A DNA stretch of 64,000 bases from Phytophthora quininea (GCA_011947345.1 JAAVTG010000561.1:62001-126000); one strand, 5' to 3'. Positions 11,806-22,656 are shown, counted from the first letter of the stretch. The notes: generated by a model from the sequence alone, not told the origin. Translations and numbers: made by a program.

Positions 11806-12104
11806 CTAGGTCAGGAATCCTTTTCTGGTCGACTCCTCTTCGAAATGATGCGCTTTCTAATTTTGTTGTGTACTCTAATTTTTTTAGGATAAAAGCAACA
11901 CTAACAAAAACTTGCAGATCGAAATCACTCATAACGTGGTAAGTGGACTGGATATGGAGTTCGGGAGGGCGGTAGCGGCGGCTACAGGACGCTGTCGAAG
12001 CTGCCGCTAGGCTCGTTGTGTTGCCAACTCACGTACGTATCTAACTAGCGTCTTTAAGTCCTTTATCACCGCAATCTTCGCCAACAGGACAAGAGCACAA
12101 GCCC

Positions 12105-13249
12105 ATGGATCTCAACAGTCTACGCGTCAAGGAGCTGTCCGAGATGTGTCGCAAGTTCGGTGCGTAGTAAATAGCGATGGGGTTATATGCCAAAGGTTAA
12201 TCCTGCTGTGCTTGACAGGCCTCCGGACTAGCGGCCGCAAGGCGGAGCTCATCCAGCGGATACAGTCGAACGCCTTGTACCAGCAGGACATTGCCGGACT
12301 GGCCAAAATGGGCGTGTCCAGCGGACGCGGCCACAAGCGCGGCACCAGCCACAATGTGAGAGGAAGAGACCACTATACAAGGCACAACTACTGACTTTAC
12401 GTGCTGATGCAGGTTGGAGGCGGCAACAAGAAACACAAGAGCGAAAAACCCGAAGATAAGACGGCGGTGGACGAAGTTTTCGAGAGATTTAGAGGTAAGG
12501 GAGAAGTGGCATTGTTGATGAACTAAGATAGAGCTAAATTGTTGGGGTTATGGCAGACCCAGAGGCTGCGGAAGCGTCGATTACGGACGACGGGATTCTG
12601 CTGCTGTGTGACGCCCTGGGCGTTGATGCGCAGGACCCAGTTATGTTGGCTCTGAGCTGTGCTATGGAAGCGGAAAGCATGTGTGTCTATACACGGACTG
12701 AGTTCCATCGCGGCATGACAAGAATGGGCTGTCGCACGCTGAACGACCTCCGGAGCAAAATGCCGATGCTGAGGAGTCAACTGCGCGACCGCACACAGTT
12801 TGCCACTATTTATTCGGTAGGATTTTAGCCACGTTGTTGCTGTGGGGAGTTCTTACGCTGACTCGATTGCTGCAGTTTACGTTTGGCTTCGCCAAAGATC
12901 CGACGCAGAAGAGCTTGGCCCTGGAGTTGGCTATTGGGCTCTGGGACTTGCTACTCCCGGGCACTTCCACTGGCACCGCCACTGGATCCAGTTTGTTCGC
13001 AAGAACTCGCGCAGTGTAGTGGCAAAAGACTTGTGGCTTCAGCTGTTGGACTTTGGCCACCAGATCGAGGCGGATCTGAGTAACTACGACGAGAATGGAG
13101 CGTGGCCTGTGCTGCTAGACGACTTTGCAGCACATATGCAGGAGCTTATTGCCAAGAAGGGGTTGGCAGCTGTCCAGCTTGATGAGGACACGATCACGGT
13201 GGAAGGAGAGGCAGCAGATACCGCCGAAGACATGGTGGTTGAGGAGTAA
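12105..13249 (+). CDS. DCN1: DCN1-like neddylation E3 with N-terminal SAP motif
   Basis: Five exons: 12105-12159, 12219-12355, 12413-12494, 12557-12816 and 12876-13249. All have GT/AG borders and matching phase. The N-terminus (NSLRVKELSEMCRKFGLRTSGRKAELIQRI across exons 1-2) is a SAP DNA-binding motif. The rest is the potentiating-neddylation domain: ITDDGILLLCDALGVD, the TRTEFHRGM segment, FTFGFAKDPTQKSLALELAIGLW and a Trp/His-rich end with LLDFG and WPVLLDDF. DCN1-family proteins bind cullins and the Nedd8 E2 and stimulate cullin neddylation. A SAP motif on a DCN1-like protein is less common and suggests a nuclear role (inference). One frame change occurs near 12957-12962 in exon 5. The acidic tail is dispensable in the family. 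Confidence 0.85.
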
Positions 13250-13437
13250 TCGCGTCGCTAATTCCTGTGGTATCACTTGAAAAGCCGAGCTGGGAGCTAG
13301 GGAGGACCTGCATAAAGTCTGCATCTGATTTTGGCGGGACTGTTGCGTACATTGATCACAAGCGATTTCGTTTACGCTCGTTTGTGCAGCTTGTCTTCCC
13401 TTCGACAATCACCCGCATCAGCTTCACAAAATCGAGC

Positions 13438-15491
13438 TTATCTACGTTTGAAGATGAAAAGCGGGATGGCGACGGCAGTGACGGCCAGCGCGATGTAAAG
13501 CGGTGCGTTGGCACGCCTCGGGTCGCCACCAGTTGGCTTTGTAGGCGCCACAATCACGCGGTGCTTGTGGGCCTTAACGTCGTGGGCGCACTTGACGATG
13601 TCGTAATTCTCGTGCTTTTGGATCGTGCAGTGGCCGTCCGACGACGTCACACGGTAGCCGCCAGGGTAGTGCACGTACGGCACGTAGATCTCAGTAGGCG
13701 CGGAGGGCTCCGTGTTCACCGACACGTACTCCAGCACATACTCGGCTGTGGCCATCTTGAACTCAGACTTGAGCGGCACACCAGCGATCTTGTGAGCATG
13801 CGGACGAGCAAACCCACGAAGACCACGCGCAGAGTCATCACGACGGCGAGTGTGACCTCCAGCAAGACGCACCGCCAACTTCTCCGAGTCTGGGCTGCTG
13901 ACACTCAAGTCCTCGAGGTTCCACAGGTCGCCAAACTCATGCGAGTTGTCCGCCGTGTAGTTCCACAGCGTGAACGACAGCAACTGCGACTCCAGATTGG
14001 AGATCGTGTTGTCCATGGCCTCAATCTGGGCCGAGTAGTCTCCACTGATGTACGCTCGCCCGCCGTTCATGTTGTACGGGATGCCCGTCTCTCCGATCAG
14101 CGTCGGGGCGTTCGCCATCTTCTTGCGTCCAAAGCTGGCCACATGGGCAAGCTGCTTCTGGTGGGCCTTGCGCAGCGCCTTGTTTCCAAACACGGGCTTC
14201 CCGTGGCGAAATCCACCGTGAAATACGAACGCCACGTGGTGGTGAGCAGTGTAATACCGTCGTACCAGTGCATCGCGTTGACCGCGTTCGGGATATCATC
14301 TTTGGAGATCTGCGGGAACTCCATGGCGCCGAAGTCCATCGGCGGCATCTCCACGAAGATCATGCTCTTGGGGACGATTTCCTGCAGTCTCTGCGTGAAC
14401 TTCTTGGCGAACGGCAGGTAGAAGTCCTTGCCAAAGTCGACGCCGTCAAAGTAGTCGGCCTTCAGCAGTTGGGGCTTGCCGTCTGCATTCAACCCCCACA
14501 CTCCTGCTTCCTTCCAGACACAGCCAAAACCTTCTTTCCAAGCGCGCACGCCCTCCGGATCGACGTGTTCAACACGGGACGGCTTTCCACGCATCATGGC
14601 GATCAGTCCGGCGTTCCAATAGTCTACATCTTGCGCAACACCTTCGCCCAACGCCATCCCCTGCAGCCCCGTCGGAGCGTAACCATTGTGCAGAATCCCC
14701 ACGGGTTTTGCCAAGTCTTTGACGCCAATAAACCCATTGGACGGCTCGTTCATGGTGCCGTATCCTGCAACGTTGGGCAGGTCCGTCAACACCTTCGCCA
14801 ATTCGCACAAGGCGTTGAGGTAGTGCGACTGCAGGTAGTCCTGGATCTGCACGCCGTCCACGTGACACTTGGGGCGAACTTCTTGCCGCCCCAGAACAGC
14901 GTGAACATGGTGGCGCACGCCAACTTGCCGTAGTTGGTGGGCCAGATCATCTTGGGGAACTGCGACGCCGGCAGCCCACACGTCTCGAGACACAGCGCCG
15001 CCTTGGTCTGCTCGAAGTTGCGTGGCTCCAAGCCGACGCACTCCAGCGTCCACATGGGGCGCCGTCGCCGCCCGTCCAGCGAGACCACACGTCCTGGTGC
15101 GGGTCCACGTACACCTGCATGTTGTACTCGGCCGCCTTGGCCACCACCGCACGGATGTACTGGAGGTAGTCACGGTCGATCTGGCCGGGCCCGGCGTGCT
15201 CGATGGCCTCCACGTCACGATGAAGCGCAGGAACGTCAGGCCCCAGCGCTGCAGGCGGGACAGGTGCAGGTCGGCCTCCTCCAGCGGGAACGGCCGCCCC
15301 ACGAAGGACACGGAGGCGGCGCCGTCGAAGAAGGCGCTGAAGTCGGCGTCGTCGCGGTGGCCGTAGCCGAACGGCAGCTTGGAGGAGCCGCCCAGGTTCA
15401 CGCCGCGGAGCAGCGTCACGCGGCCGTGCTGGTCCACGAAGTGGCCGTCCTTGATGGACAGCACGGTGGTGTCCGCGGTGGGGGTTGGCAT
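13438..15491 (-). CDS. GH5 glucosylceramidase-like paralogue 2, several frame changes
   Basis: ATG at 15489-15491, stop at 13438-13440. It is very similar to the gene at 8583-10636 in the opposite orientation. It has the same LLRGVNLGGSSKLP, TMNEPSNG, LIGETGIPYN and C-terminal beta-sandwich, with a hydrophobic end (LYIALAVTAVAIPLFIF). The frame changes near 15210, 15055 and 14875 (the third restores the first frame) and again near 14205. The intact paralogue reads straight through these places, so they are either sequencing errors or true decay of this copy. The 5' 800 bp are nearly identical to the paralogue at DNA level while the 3' part has diverged, which suggests gene conversion of the 5' half. 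Confidence 0.8.
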
Positions 15492-15629
15492 GGAGGTGGG
15501 CGGTGGTCAATACAGTGGGGACGAGCGTGGGGTCGAGATTGTTGACAGCTGGTTGAAGTGGATACAAAATATATGTGACGTGTGAGGAAAGCGACTGTTT
15601 GTGCACACTATACGCAGGGCGGTGGAAGA

Positions 15630-16190
15630 CTACCACGTGACGTAGGGTTGGATGAGGGCGAAACCCAGCGCGATGTACACAGGAAGAGTGGAGTGACTGG
15701 CCCAGGAAAACTGCGACGGCTCGATCTCGTGTCTCTTGGCGCGCTCCACCACCACGCGGTGGTGGTGTCCGTGGTTGTCGTGCTCGTGTTTGATGATGTC
15801 GTAGCCCTCGTGCTTCTCAATGGTGCAATGGCCGTCCGACGCCGTCACGCGGTAGCCGCCGGGGTAGTGCACATAGGGTACAAAGATCTCGGCGGGCTCC
15901 GTCTGCGAGCTCTCGGCCGTGTACTCGAAGACGAACACCGAGGTGGTGGCTTTGAACTCGCTCGACACCACCGACCCGACGACTTTACGTGCGTGGGGGC
16001 GGGCAGCTTTGGCGTCTCGGAGATCGATCTCGATCTTCTGGGCCGACTCAGAGGTGTGCACGTACGTCCTCTTGTGCAGCTCGTCCGCGTGATTAGTCGT
16101 GGTCTTCTTGGCGGTCGTGTGGGCATTGCTGGGGCTGGACGAATGCAGGTGCGACGTGGTGGTGGTCGTGGTCTTGACGGAGGAGCTCAT
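15630..16190 (-). CDS. Stand-alone C-terminal domain of the GH5 family
   Basis: Intact 186-residue ORF, ATG at 16188-16190. The first 50 residues are Ser/Thr/His-rich. The rest matches only the C-terminal beta-sandwich and tail of the two GH5 genes (ARPHARKV, FVPYVHYPGGYRVTASDG, EKHEGYDIIKHEHDNHGHHHRVVV, then a hydrophobic tail THSTLPVYIALGFALIQPY). The TIM-barrel and both catalytic Glu are absent, so it cannot be a glycosidase. It starts about 140 bp upstream of GH5 copy 2 on the same strand. It may be a domain split off by a deletion. The preserved frame argues for some use, perhaps membrane or glycan binding (inference). Confidence 0.75.
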   Translation of the reverse strand: MSSSVKTTTTTTSHLHSSSPSNAHTTAKKTTTNHADELHKRTYVHTSESAQKIEIDLRDAKAARPHARKVVGSVVSSEFKATTSVFVFEYTAESSQTEPAEIFVPYVHYPGGYRVTASDGHCTIEKHEGYDIIKHEHDNHGHHHRVVVERAKRHEIEPSQFSWASHSTLPVYIALGFALIQPYVTW

Positions 16191-16465
16191 CTGGCGCTGG
16201 CCTTGGGAGTAGATTCTGGAATGAAGTCACGGGTGGAGTCGCGGAGGTGCTGACACCCTCTGCACGCCGAAGAAGGAAACGACCTCCCTAGACAAGACAT
16301 ATGAGATTGCTGCTTTAAGATTAAGCAGCACTGGGCTGCCCACTCTGGGCAATCCTCCTGGCTTCCCTATGCTAAAACGCTTATCTTGGTGTGGCTGGCG
16401 ACACAAATCCTGCACCGCAAACGCTGCAAGGCTTTCCAGCCACCGTTGTTTCAGTCTTTCGTGTG

Positions 16466-18707
16466 CTATTGTCCGCGCCTGAATGCTCTCAGCCGTTTTG
16501 CACCATGCTTGCCCTTCAGCCCACTGCGCAGCAGTTCCAGCATGTTCCTCGCGGCGTTAACGTCTCGATCCCAGAAGTTGGCTCGGCAGCGGCTGTTCAC
16601 ACAGCGAATGACATTTCTGGTGCACTTGAACACAATCTTCTTGTCTGCGAGCTTGGGACTGCGGAACTTCTGCATCTCCGCGATCTCCTTCATCTCCTTC
16701 TTGGACGGGTTTGCTTTCGTCCGAATATCTTCTTCGTCCTCCTTCCGCTTCACTTTCGTGAACAGTCTGGCTTGCTTGAGGCGCTGGTGGCAGCAGGAGC
16801 ACATGATGCTGGTTCGGTACTCGTCCATTAGCACCACGGTCGCCCGTTTCTTGAGTGCCTTGACAAAACCTTTGACCGGGCCCGTGGGATGCCCCTTAAC
16901 ACCATCTCGTCGACTCCAGTCGCCATAGGCGATGCAGACTTGCTTGCTTGGTTTTGGCACGAGTCGAGCAGCCAAAGCGTCCACGGCCTTCATCTTCGCG
17001 TGGTCTCGCGTGAACCTCCACTTGGAAACGCGTTCTCTGCGGAGAACGCCAGCAAAAACGTAATTGCTCCCATACGAACTGCAAACTGGAGAAGTAAGTC
17101 TTGTAGCTGGCCGTCTTAAACGAGGGCATGGCGCGCAGCCTGCCCCTGTACCAGGGCTCGCGCTTCTTCAGGTTTTCGTGGTAGGCTTGAAAGTCTTTCA
17201 TGCGGGCCATGTGGCGGTATTCACGAGTCGAGATTTGAGTGACTCTTTCGTGACAATTTTCGCGTCGCTGTCTGCGTAGCCGTCGAGGTGTTCTCCTGCC
17301 ACGCCGTCGACGCTTGCGGCTGCGCAGCCGTCCGACAGTCACTGCCGTGACCAGGTTGCGCATTCCTGGGTCGATGCCAATGAGTACTTCGGGGTGTAGT
17401 CGGATCCGAGCTTGAACAACTCCTTGCTGAACGAGTCTTTTGGCGTCAGCTCCTCGGGTGTTGGTGGTGTCGGCTTCCTTGGCTCAGTAGCGCCATCACA
17501 CTTCTTTTTCTTCTTCTTCTTTGCCTTCGTTGCAACCACTACTACCGAGCGCGTTGTCACAGGGCGCTTCATCGTCACTGAGGCCGCATAGCCGTTCGAC
17601 TTGATTTCATCTACAAATTGTCGTTTCTCGGACTCAAATTGAGCAACGTCAAATACAGCTCGCGTTACGAGAGACTTGTTCTTCTGGAACGCTTTCTCAG
17701 AAAACGTGAGCTGCTTAACTCTCTTTCCCTAGCAGGACCCATGTTCAGCTCGCTACCCAAAAACGCTTGTATTTTCGGATCATCAATGACCTGAGCAAAC
17801 AAACCGTGAAAAGTGCTCGCGTTTAGCTTGATGTAGATCGCCTGGTAGGTTCGAGCCATTGGCAATATGGAGTACAGCTTTGCACCTTTTGTCTTTGGAT
17901 GACTGTCAACGAATTTCTCCATGAAAACGAGCATGACGTGCAACTTGTGAACAAAGTGAGCGCTGTTTTCACGAATCTGCCATTGCCACGGAACGATACC
18001 GAGCCACTTGCGCACTTCAAGCTCAATTGGATCTTCAGTTGAGTTCCATTCGGTCCACAGCTTGACCGTATTGCCAGTCGGGTTGCCCTCCTCATCGAGC
18101 TCCGGCGCCGTCCTAACCCGATAACAGCTATCCACAAGCTTCTTGGTCTGGCGATACGTGCGCTGCAACTTGCCTTTTGGAGCGTACCGGAACCGCTCGT
18201 ATTGGTGCAGACGTCGACGAAAGTTTAGAGCTATCATGTTGAGTGCATTTGTAGACATAAGTTGAGCCATCTCGTTTATCATCCGCGACCCGTTAACTAG
18301 GGTCTCGGCATCGTACGTAGGCACTCGTGCCCTGCCGGCCCAGTAACGACAGCACGTGATGTGGAATGTTGGGTACTTGGCATCGAATGAGGGGGATTAG
18401 CCTTCACGGCACTGCAGCAGCGGTAGAACATCATCTGCTCGATCTCGGGCACCTCGTCGCCCTCTTCCAGACAGCGAAGAACGTGAAGGTTTGCGAGATG
18501 CCAGCCCTCCAGCTGTATCTGCTTCATCACGACACACAAGCGCTTGATCTGAGGGAGAAGTTCGGACACGCGAAGAATCCGCGACAGCTTGCAGATGACG
18601 CTTGAGTGCTGGTCGTTAGTGGACTCCTTGATACGGTATCGTGGCGCAGCTTCCGAGCCGTCCGAGTCGTCCGGGTCGCCCCTCTTCTTGCGCTTTCGAC
18701 TCATAGA
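16466..18707 (-). pseudogene. Divergent Fanzor nuclease gene, frame broken
   Basis: The locus reads from ATG at 18705-18707 (MSRKRKKRGDP) through five frame segments: 18707-18300, 18324-17665, 17578-17340, 17385-16990 and 16993-16466. N-terminal helical part; then RuvC-I with IGIDPGMRNL (Asp codon 17370-17372). Next is the segment VCIAYGDWSRRDG and DEYRTSIMCSCCHQRL (first zinc Cys pair), later CVNSRC (second pair), then RuvC-III in FWDRDVNAARNML. These are the TnpB/Fanzor signatures. It is far diverged from the three copies at 28-42 kb but shares their order of motifs. The many frame changes point to an old relic, although the catalytic blocks are intact. Element ends were not found. It could also be a domesticated gene damaged by errors in this sequence. 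Confidence 0.8.
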
Positions 18708-18892
18708 TACTCTGGCGTGGAGTGTCCGTGGCAAAAGCAAAACTGAGGGAAATCCTGCTGTCTTGCAGCGCAGCAGCGCTCTTTGTCAAGCGCGTACCTC
18801 ATTTCAATCCGGCAGTCTGACGAAGTTAGCATCACTTGGTGGGCTAATGGGTTAACTTTCTTTCGTGCCGCTGCTGGCACGACCTGGCGGCC

Positions 18893-19081
18893 ATGACCTG
18901 GCAAAGTGCCTAGCTTCTGGCGTCGGCGTTGGTGGTCGCCTCTTTCGCAACAGCCGAGGCCAATGGCATGACCAACTTCCTGATACCCTCGCGAATACTG
19001 GACGAGGACGAGGAACAGGCCGTGCCTTACGACTCGTGGAGCAACGCGCCCGAGACCCTGAGCTCCTGCTGGTCTTCGTGA
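18893..19081 (+). pseudogene. Possible signal-peptide ORF with in-frame stop
   Basis: ATG at 18893 is followed after six codons by TAG. The same frame then reads LLASALVVASFATAEANG, a convincing secretion-signal core, followed by a short acidic segment (SRILDEDEEQ) and a stop at 19079-19081. A secreted protein fragment beside the monooxygenase cluster is plausible, but the early stop and shortness make it a probable remnant. No family is recognised. Confidence 0.3.
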
Positions 19082-19216
19082 TGGTGCTGCTACAGTGTAG
19101 GCGCTCACCCGTTAGGACTCTTCCCCGAAGTATCACCGTATGTTTTCGTGTGCCAAGAAGGCTTCGTTCGTTTTCTTAATCTGCACGCTTACACCAATAT
19201 AACGCGATTGACGAAC

Positions 19217-20231
19217 ATGATGATCGTCTCCCCATCGACCGTTATCACGCTGGCTACGTTGGTGGCTTCGGTGCAGGGCCACGGCTACATCTCCAAACCG
19301 AAGGCGTCGTACAAGCCCAACACGGTCTACACGACGTACAACGGTCTGACGAGCGCTAGTATCAACAAAGGTTTCGACGGTGGCCACTACAACTGGAGCC
19401 CCGAGCAAAACGTGCAGGCGTTCACGGAGCACTGGAAGGCCACGGACTACACGTCGCTGCGTGCCATGCTTGACCCGATCTCTCCTGGCTACGGATACTC
19501 CTGGACACGGCGGCCCCGGTCGACGTGTCCAGTGAGACCGAGATGTGGTGGCAGAACGACGAGTACAAAGAAGGCTTCCTCAACTCGCACCACGTACGTA
19601 GAGCAACGTCCCCATGTAGCTGCGTTATCGTCTCTAACCATGTTGTTCTGCAGGGTCCATGCGAAGGTTGGATCGGTGAGACCATGGTGTTCCACTACGA
19701 CGACTGCGTCGCCGAGTTCCCGTCCTACCCGGCGAAAATCCCCACGGACTACTCGTCGTGCAAGGGCAAGTGTCTCTTTGTCTTCTACTGGCTGGCGCTG
19801 CACAGCCCGGACTGGCAGATCTACAAGCAGTGTGTGCCGATCACGAACGGCGGGTCGAGCACCCCGTCGACCCAGCAGTCAAGCACCGCAGGCTCGTCGG
19901 CGCAGCAAACACCTTCCACGCCGTCCACGCAGACCCAGTCTTCCAGCGCCGGCGACAGCGCTTCAACCGACGGCGAGGCATCCCCGCGACCGACGCCCCG
20001 GCCTCTGAGACCACCCCGGCCTCCACCCCGGCAACGCCGTCGACCGAGACGACCCCATCAACCGAAACTTCCTCGTCGAGTGAGACCACCCCGGAGACTG
20101 CCCCAGCGACCCCTTCTACGGAGACTGAGACTCCGGCGCCGGAGACCAACACCGAAACGGAGGCCCCGGCAGCTGCGACGACTGCACCTGAGACTTCCGA
20201 CGCTGGCAAGTGTGTTCGTCGTCGTCACTAA
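19217..20231 (+). CDS. AA17-like copper monooxygenase A (chimeric)
   Basis: ATG at 19217 (a second ATG at 19220). The signal peptide ends before His (ASVQG/HGYISKPKASY). The N-terminal His that binds copper after cleavage is typical of lytic polysaccharide monooxygenases. The layout and sequence resemble the oomycete AA17 pectin-active family (my recognition). An intron at 19594-19653 (GTACGT...CTGCAG) lies between NSHH and GPCEGWIG. The tail is Ser/Thr/Glu/Pro-rich and ends GKCVRRRH. One base is missing against copy B at 19500 (CC, not CCC), and the tail changes frame near 19,975, a change shared with copy C. Up to about 19,767 the gene matches copy B; from about 19,744 on it matches copy C. 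Confidence 0.75.
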
Positions 20232-20633
20232 GTGCTACAGGTCTCGATGTGTGAGTGTAGATGTTCGTACTATTATACGTAGTATAACAGCCAACATGAT
20301 GGCTTGGCCACGCTTGCTCTGTAAAATCGAGTCGAGTATTTTGCTGTTCGGCAGATCCCCATCTGGTGGGGCGGCGGTGGGATCTGCAAGACGCTTTTCT
20401 TGACTTGCAGCTTCACATTGTGAATCACCGCACCATCACATGAGGGTCCTCTGCTTCTACATTGTCGTTGGTGCCAGCACACATCGTGCTAAAGTAAGTT
20501 TTTTTCTCCACTTCTTAACGCCAAGATGTCGCGGGTAAGAAGAGATACGAGAAACAGGAAGGTGTTGGGATCAACGATGGAAATCTACGGCACGGAAGAT
20601 GGCTACATCAACTTCAACAACACGTATCAACGT
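20232..20633. other. 3' flank duplicated from copy C, no gene
   Basis: From 20232 to about 20490 this is an inverted near-identical copy of the region downstream of monooxygenase C (23,535-23,784). It includes a short palindromic stretch (TTATACGTAGTATAA) and the ATGAGGGTCCTCTGC segment. No coding potential is seen. Confidence 0.7.
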
Positions 20634-21425
20634 CTAGTTCTCGGACCGCAAGTTGCTAGTCATGCGACGGCGGCGACGGGCGTTGCAACGGGCCGATTCC
20701 GGACTCTGTGTGGAGGGCGTGGCCGTTGGGGCAGCAGTCGTCGCGGTCGGCGCAGTGGTCCACGTCGTCGGGGCAGTAGTGGTTGGTGGTGAGGTGTAGT
20801 CGCTCGCCGGCGCGTCCGTCGCGGGTGCCGTTGTTTGCGTCGACTGGCCGCCGCCGCTTCCGTTCACAATGGGGGCGCACTGCTTGTAGACCTGCCAGTT
20901 GGGCTGGTGCAACGCCATCCAGTAGAAGGTGAAGGTGCAGTCGCCCTTGCACGACGAATAGTCGATGGGGATCTCGGCCGGGTACGCGGTGTAGTCGGCG
21001 CGGCAGTCGTCGGAGCGGAACACACGCGTGTCATCGATCCAGGCCTCGCAGGGCCCGTGGTGCGAGTCGATGAACCCCATTTTCTCCTGGTCATTCTGCC
21101 ACTTCATGGAGCTGAGGGAGCTCACGTCCACGGCGGTGCCGGTCAGCACGGTGTTGCCGCAGTCCGGGGCGGCGGTGTCCATGAGAGCACGCAACGTCTT
21201 GTACTTGGAGTTGGGGAAAGAGCTCGTAAACGTGGCCGTGTTCTTCTCGGGACTGTCATCCCACTTGAGTCCGCTGAAGGCGGGGTCGCAGCTAGCCGTC
21301 AGGAGGGCGTTGTACTTGGTGTTGATGCCGTTGGGGAAATACGCGGCCGGTTGCGAGAGGTAGCCGTGGGCATGGACCTCATTGAGCAAGTAGGCGAGAG
21401 CGGTGGTGGCGACCAGAAGCTTCAT
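20634..21425 (-). CDS. AA17-like copper monooxygenase D
   Basis: Intact, intron-free, 263 residues, ATG at 21423-21425. The signal peptide MKLLVATTALAYLLNEVHA is followed by HGYLSQPAAYFPNG, placing His at the mature N-terminus. Conserved family features: GPCEAWIDDTRVF, DYSSCKGDCTFTFYWMALHQPNWQVYKQC. The tail is Thr/Pro/Ala-rich (linker-like) with an Arg-rich end. It is the most divergent of the four genes and has no frame change. It probably acts outside the cell on plant cell-wall pectin, with copper at the N-terminal His brace (family knowledge). An oomycete initiator-like motif lies upstream. Confidence 0.8.
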   Translation of the reverse strand: MKLLVATTALAYLLNEVHAHGYLSQPAAYFPNGINTKYNALLTASCDPAFSGLKWDDSPEKNTATFTSSFPNSKYKTLRALMDTAAPDCGNTVLTGTAVDVSSLSSMKWQNDQEKMGFIDSHHGPCEAWIDDTRVFRSDDCRADYTAYPAEIPIDYSSCKGDCTFTFYWMALHQPNWQVYKQCAPIVNGSGGGQSTQTTAPATDAPASDYTSPPTTTAPTTWTTAPTATTAAPTATPSTQSPESARCNARRRRRMTSNLRSEN

Positions 21426-21879
21426 GGTTGGGGAATTTGAGTTTGGATTGGGGCCGAAGAGGTGAATGGCGGAATGAGATACCAAAGCCGACGGTCCTGC
21501 ACCTCTGCACCTCGTGCCGTTCGAGCGAACGATAAACGACAGCGGCAGATGGACTTGCCGCTGCCATCGCCACATGAAGAAGCGATAACCGCCGCGACGC
21601 AGTCCACGAAGTCCCGAGTGGAGTTGGCAGCACGGTACGGTGGATATCCCCTAGACTTTCGACGCTGAAAAACAGATGCCCTCGAAAAGATCACCAAGCA
21701 AACAGCAAAAACCTACAGCGACTACATCTTGGCGAGACGAAATGCTTGTTTGCGTTGTTCACGACTCGTGAACAACGTGAATGGTGAGGACGAAACTATT
21801 GTGGGGAGGAGATCTCGTTCTGAATGCTGTGATTGAACGCTTGTCGAAGGTAACGCGTAGATCTTCAAATCGAGTGCAC
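21426..21879. other. Upstream region of gene D, otherwise featureless
   Basis: Short conflicting frames only. Contains the promoter of gene D. A weak minus-strand open stretch at 21722-21994 may be a last exon of the uncertain gene to its right. Confidence 0.4.
21464..21479 (-). promoter_or_regulatory. Oomycete initiator-like element before gene D
   Basis: On the minus strand it reads TCTCATTCCGCCATTC, close to the oomycete Inr consensus (GCTCATTYBNCAWTTT), 39-54 bp upstream of the ATG. The position suits a transcription start. Confidence 0.4.
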
Positions 21880-22545
21880 TACTTACAGTACGTGAATTTC
21901 GATGAGCCCCGGAAGTAGTGGCAATGCCTTTTCCTTCTGACGATAACAGCGTCTCCATTCTGAACGGAAGTCGGCCGATTTGAGGGAATACCATGCACCA
22001 ATGTGCCGTATAATCCGCGAAGTCCGGCTAACTGCACGACGGCAGAGTCCTCAACGGCATCGTTTTTCCCGTTGAGATCCAAGATGGCCAGCGCTGGCAC
22101 GCGCCGACTCCTTCCAATGTGTTTTCAAGTAACGATCCGAATTTGGCGCTGTGGTAGACGCTTGCTAGCAACCTGCGGTGGGAACATTCTGCATTCCACA
22201 ACTGATCGTTGCCGTTAAATGTAGTCGAACAGGGTCGCCAAGAAACCAACAGCTTTATCGCTTAGATATTCCATCAATGTCCTGGACCGACCGACGGCGG
22301 CTTGGCTTGGTCGCTGTAGTTAACGTCTCCCGGCGTCGGCGGTGGCGAGCACGAAGAACAGCAGAATCAGGTTTTCTTCGTTTACGTCGTCGTCTTGGTT
22401 GGCGGTGCAAGTACCATCTCGAACGAGCAGGTAGCGCCCCACCGCAAACGCTCCGGCGAAGAGACACAAGTCCGCGAGCGGCATCAAACCCCTGCGGTGT
22501 CGAGTGGCTTTGGAAGAGTGAGTAAAGTCCATGGAGATCGACATG
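21880..22545 (-). pseudogene. Uncertain broken gene with hydrophobic segments
   Basis: On the minus strand an ATG near 22542-22544 opens a 74-codon frame with two hydrophobic stretches (LADLCLFAGAFAVGRYLLV and LILLFFVLATADA). Further on, 22100-21880 reads as a plausible soluble segment (PALAILDLNGKNDAVEDSAV, LRGLYGTLVHGIPSNRP, NGDAVIVRR). The pieces are in different frames. A clean splice model was not found. It may be a multi-exon gene or a relic. No family is recognised. Confidence 0.3.
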
Positions 22546-22656
22546 CTGGTGCAATCCAGGGGTAGACATTCAGACTCTTCTCGTGTTCTTCATCTCGCGA
22601 CATCACTACAAACGACCACTACAAGCTTTTACTGGAAGAGACCTCTCTGGGAGGGT

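Noticed and set aside
18968..19081. RxLR-type effector
   Set aside because: The RIL-acidic segment after the signal peptide lacks the second Arg and any following effector body; a coincidence is more likely.
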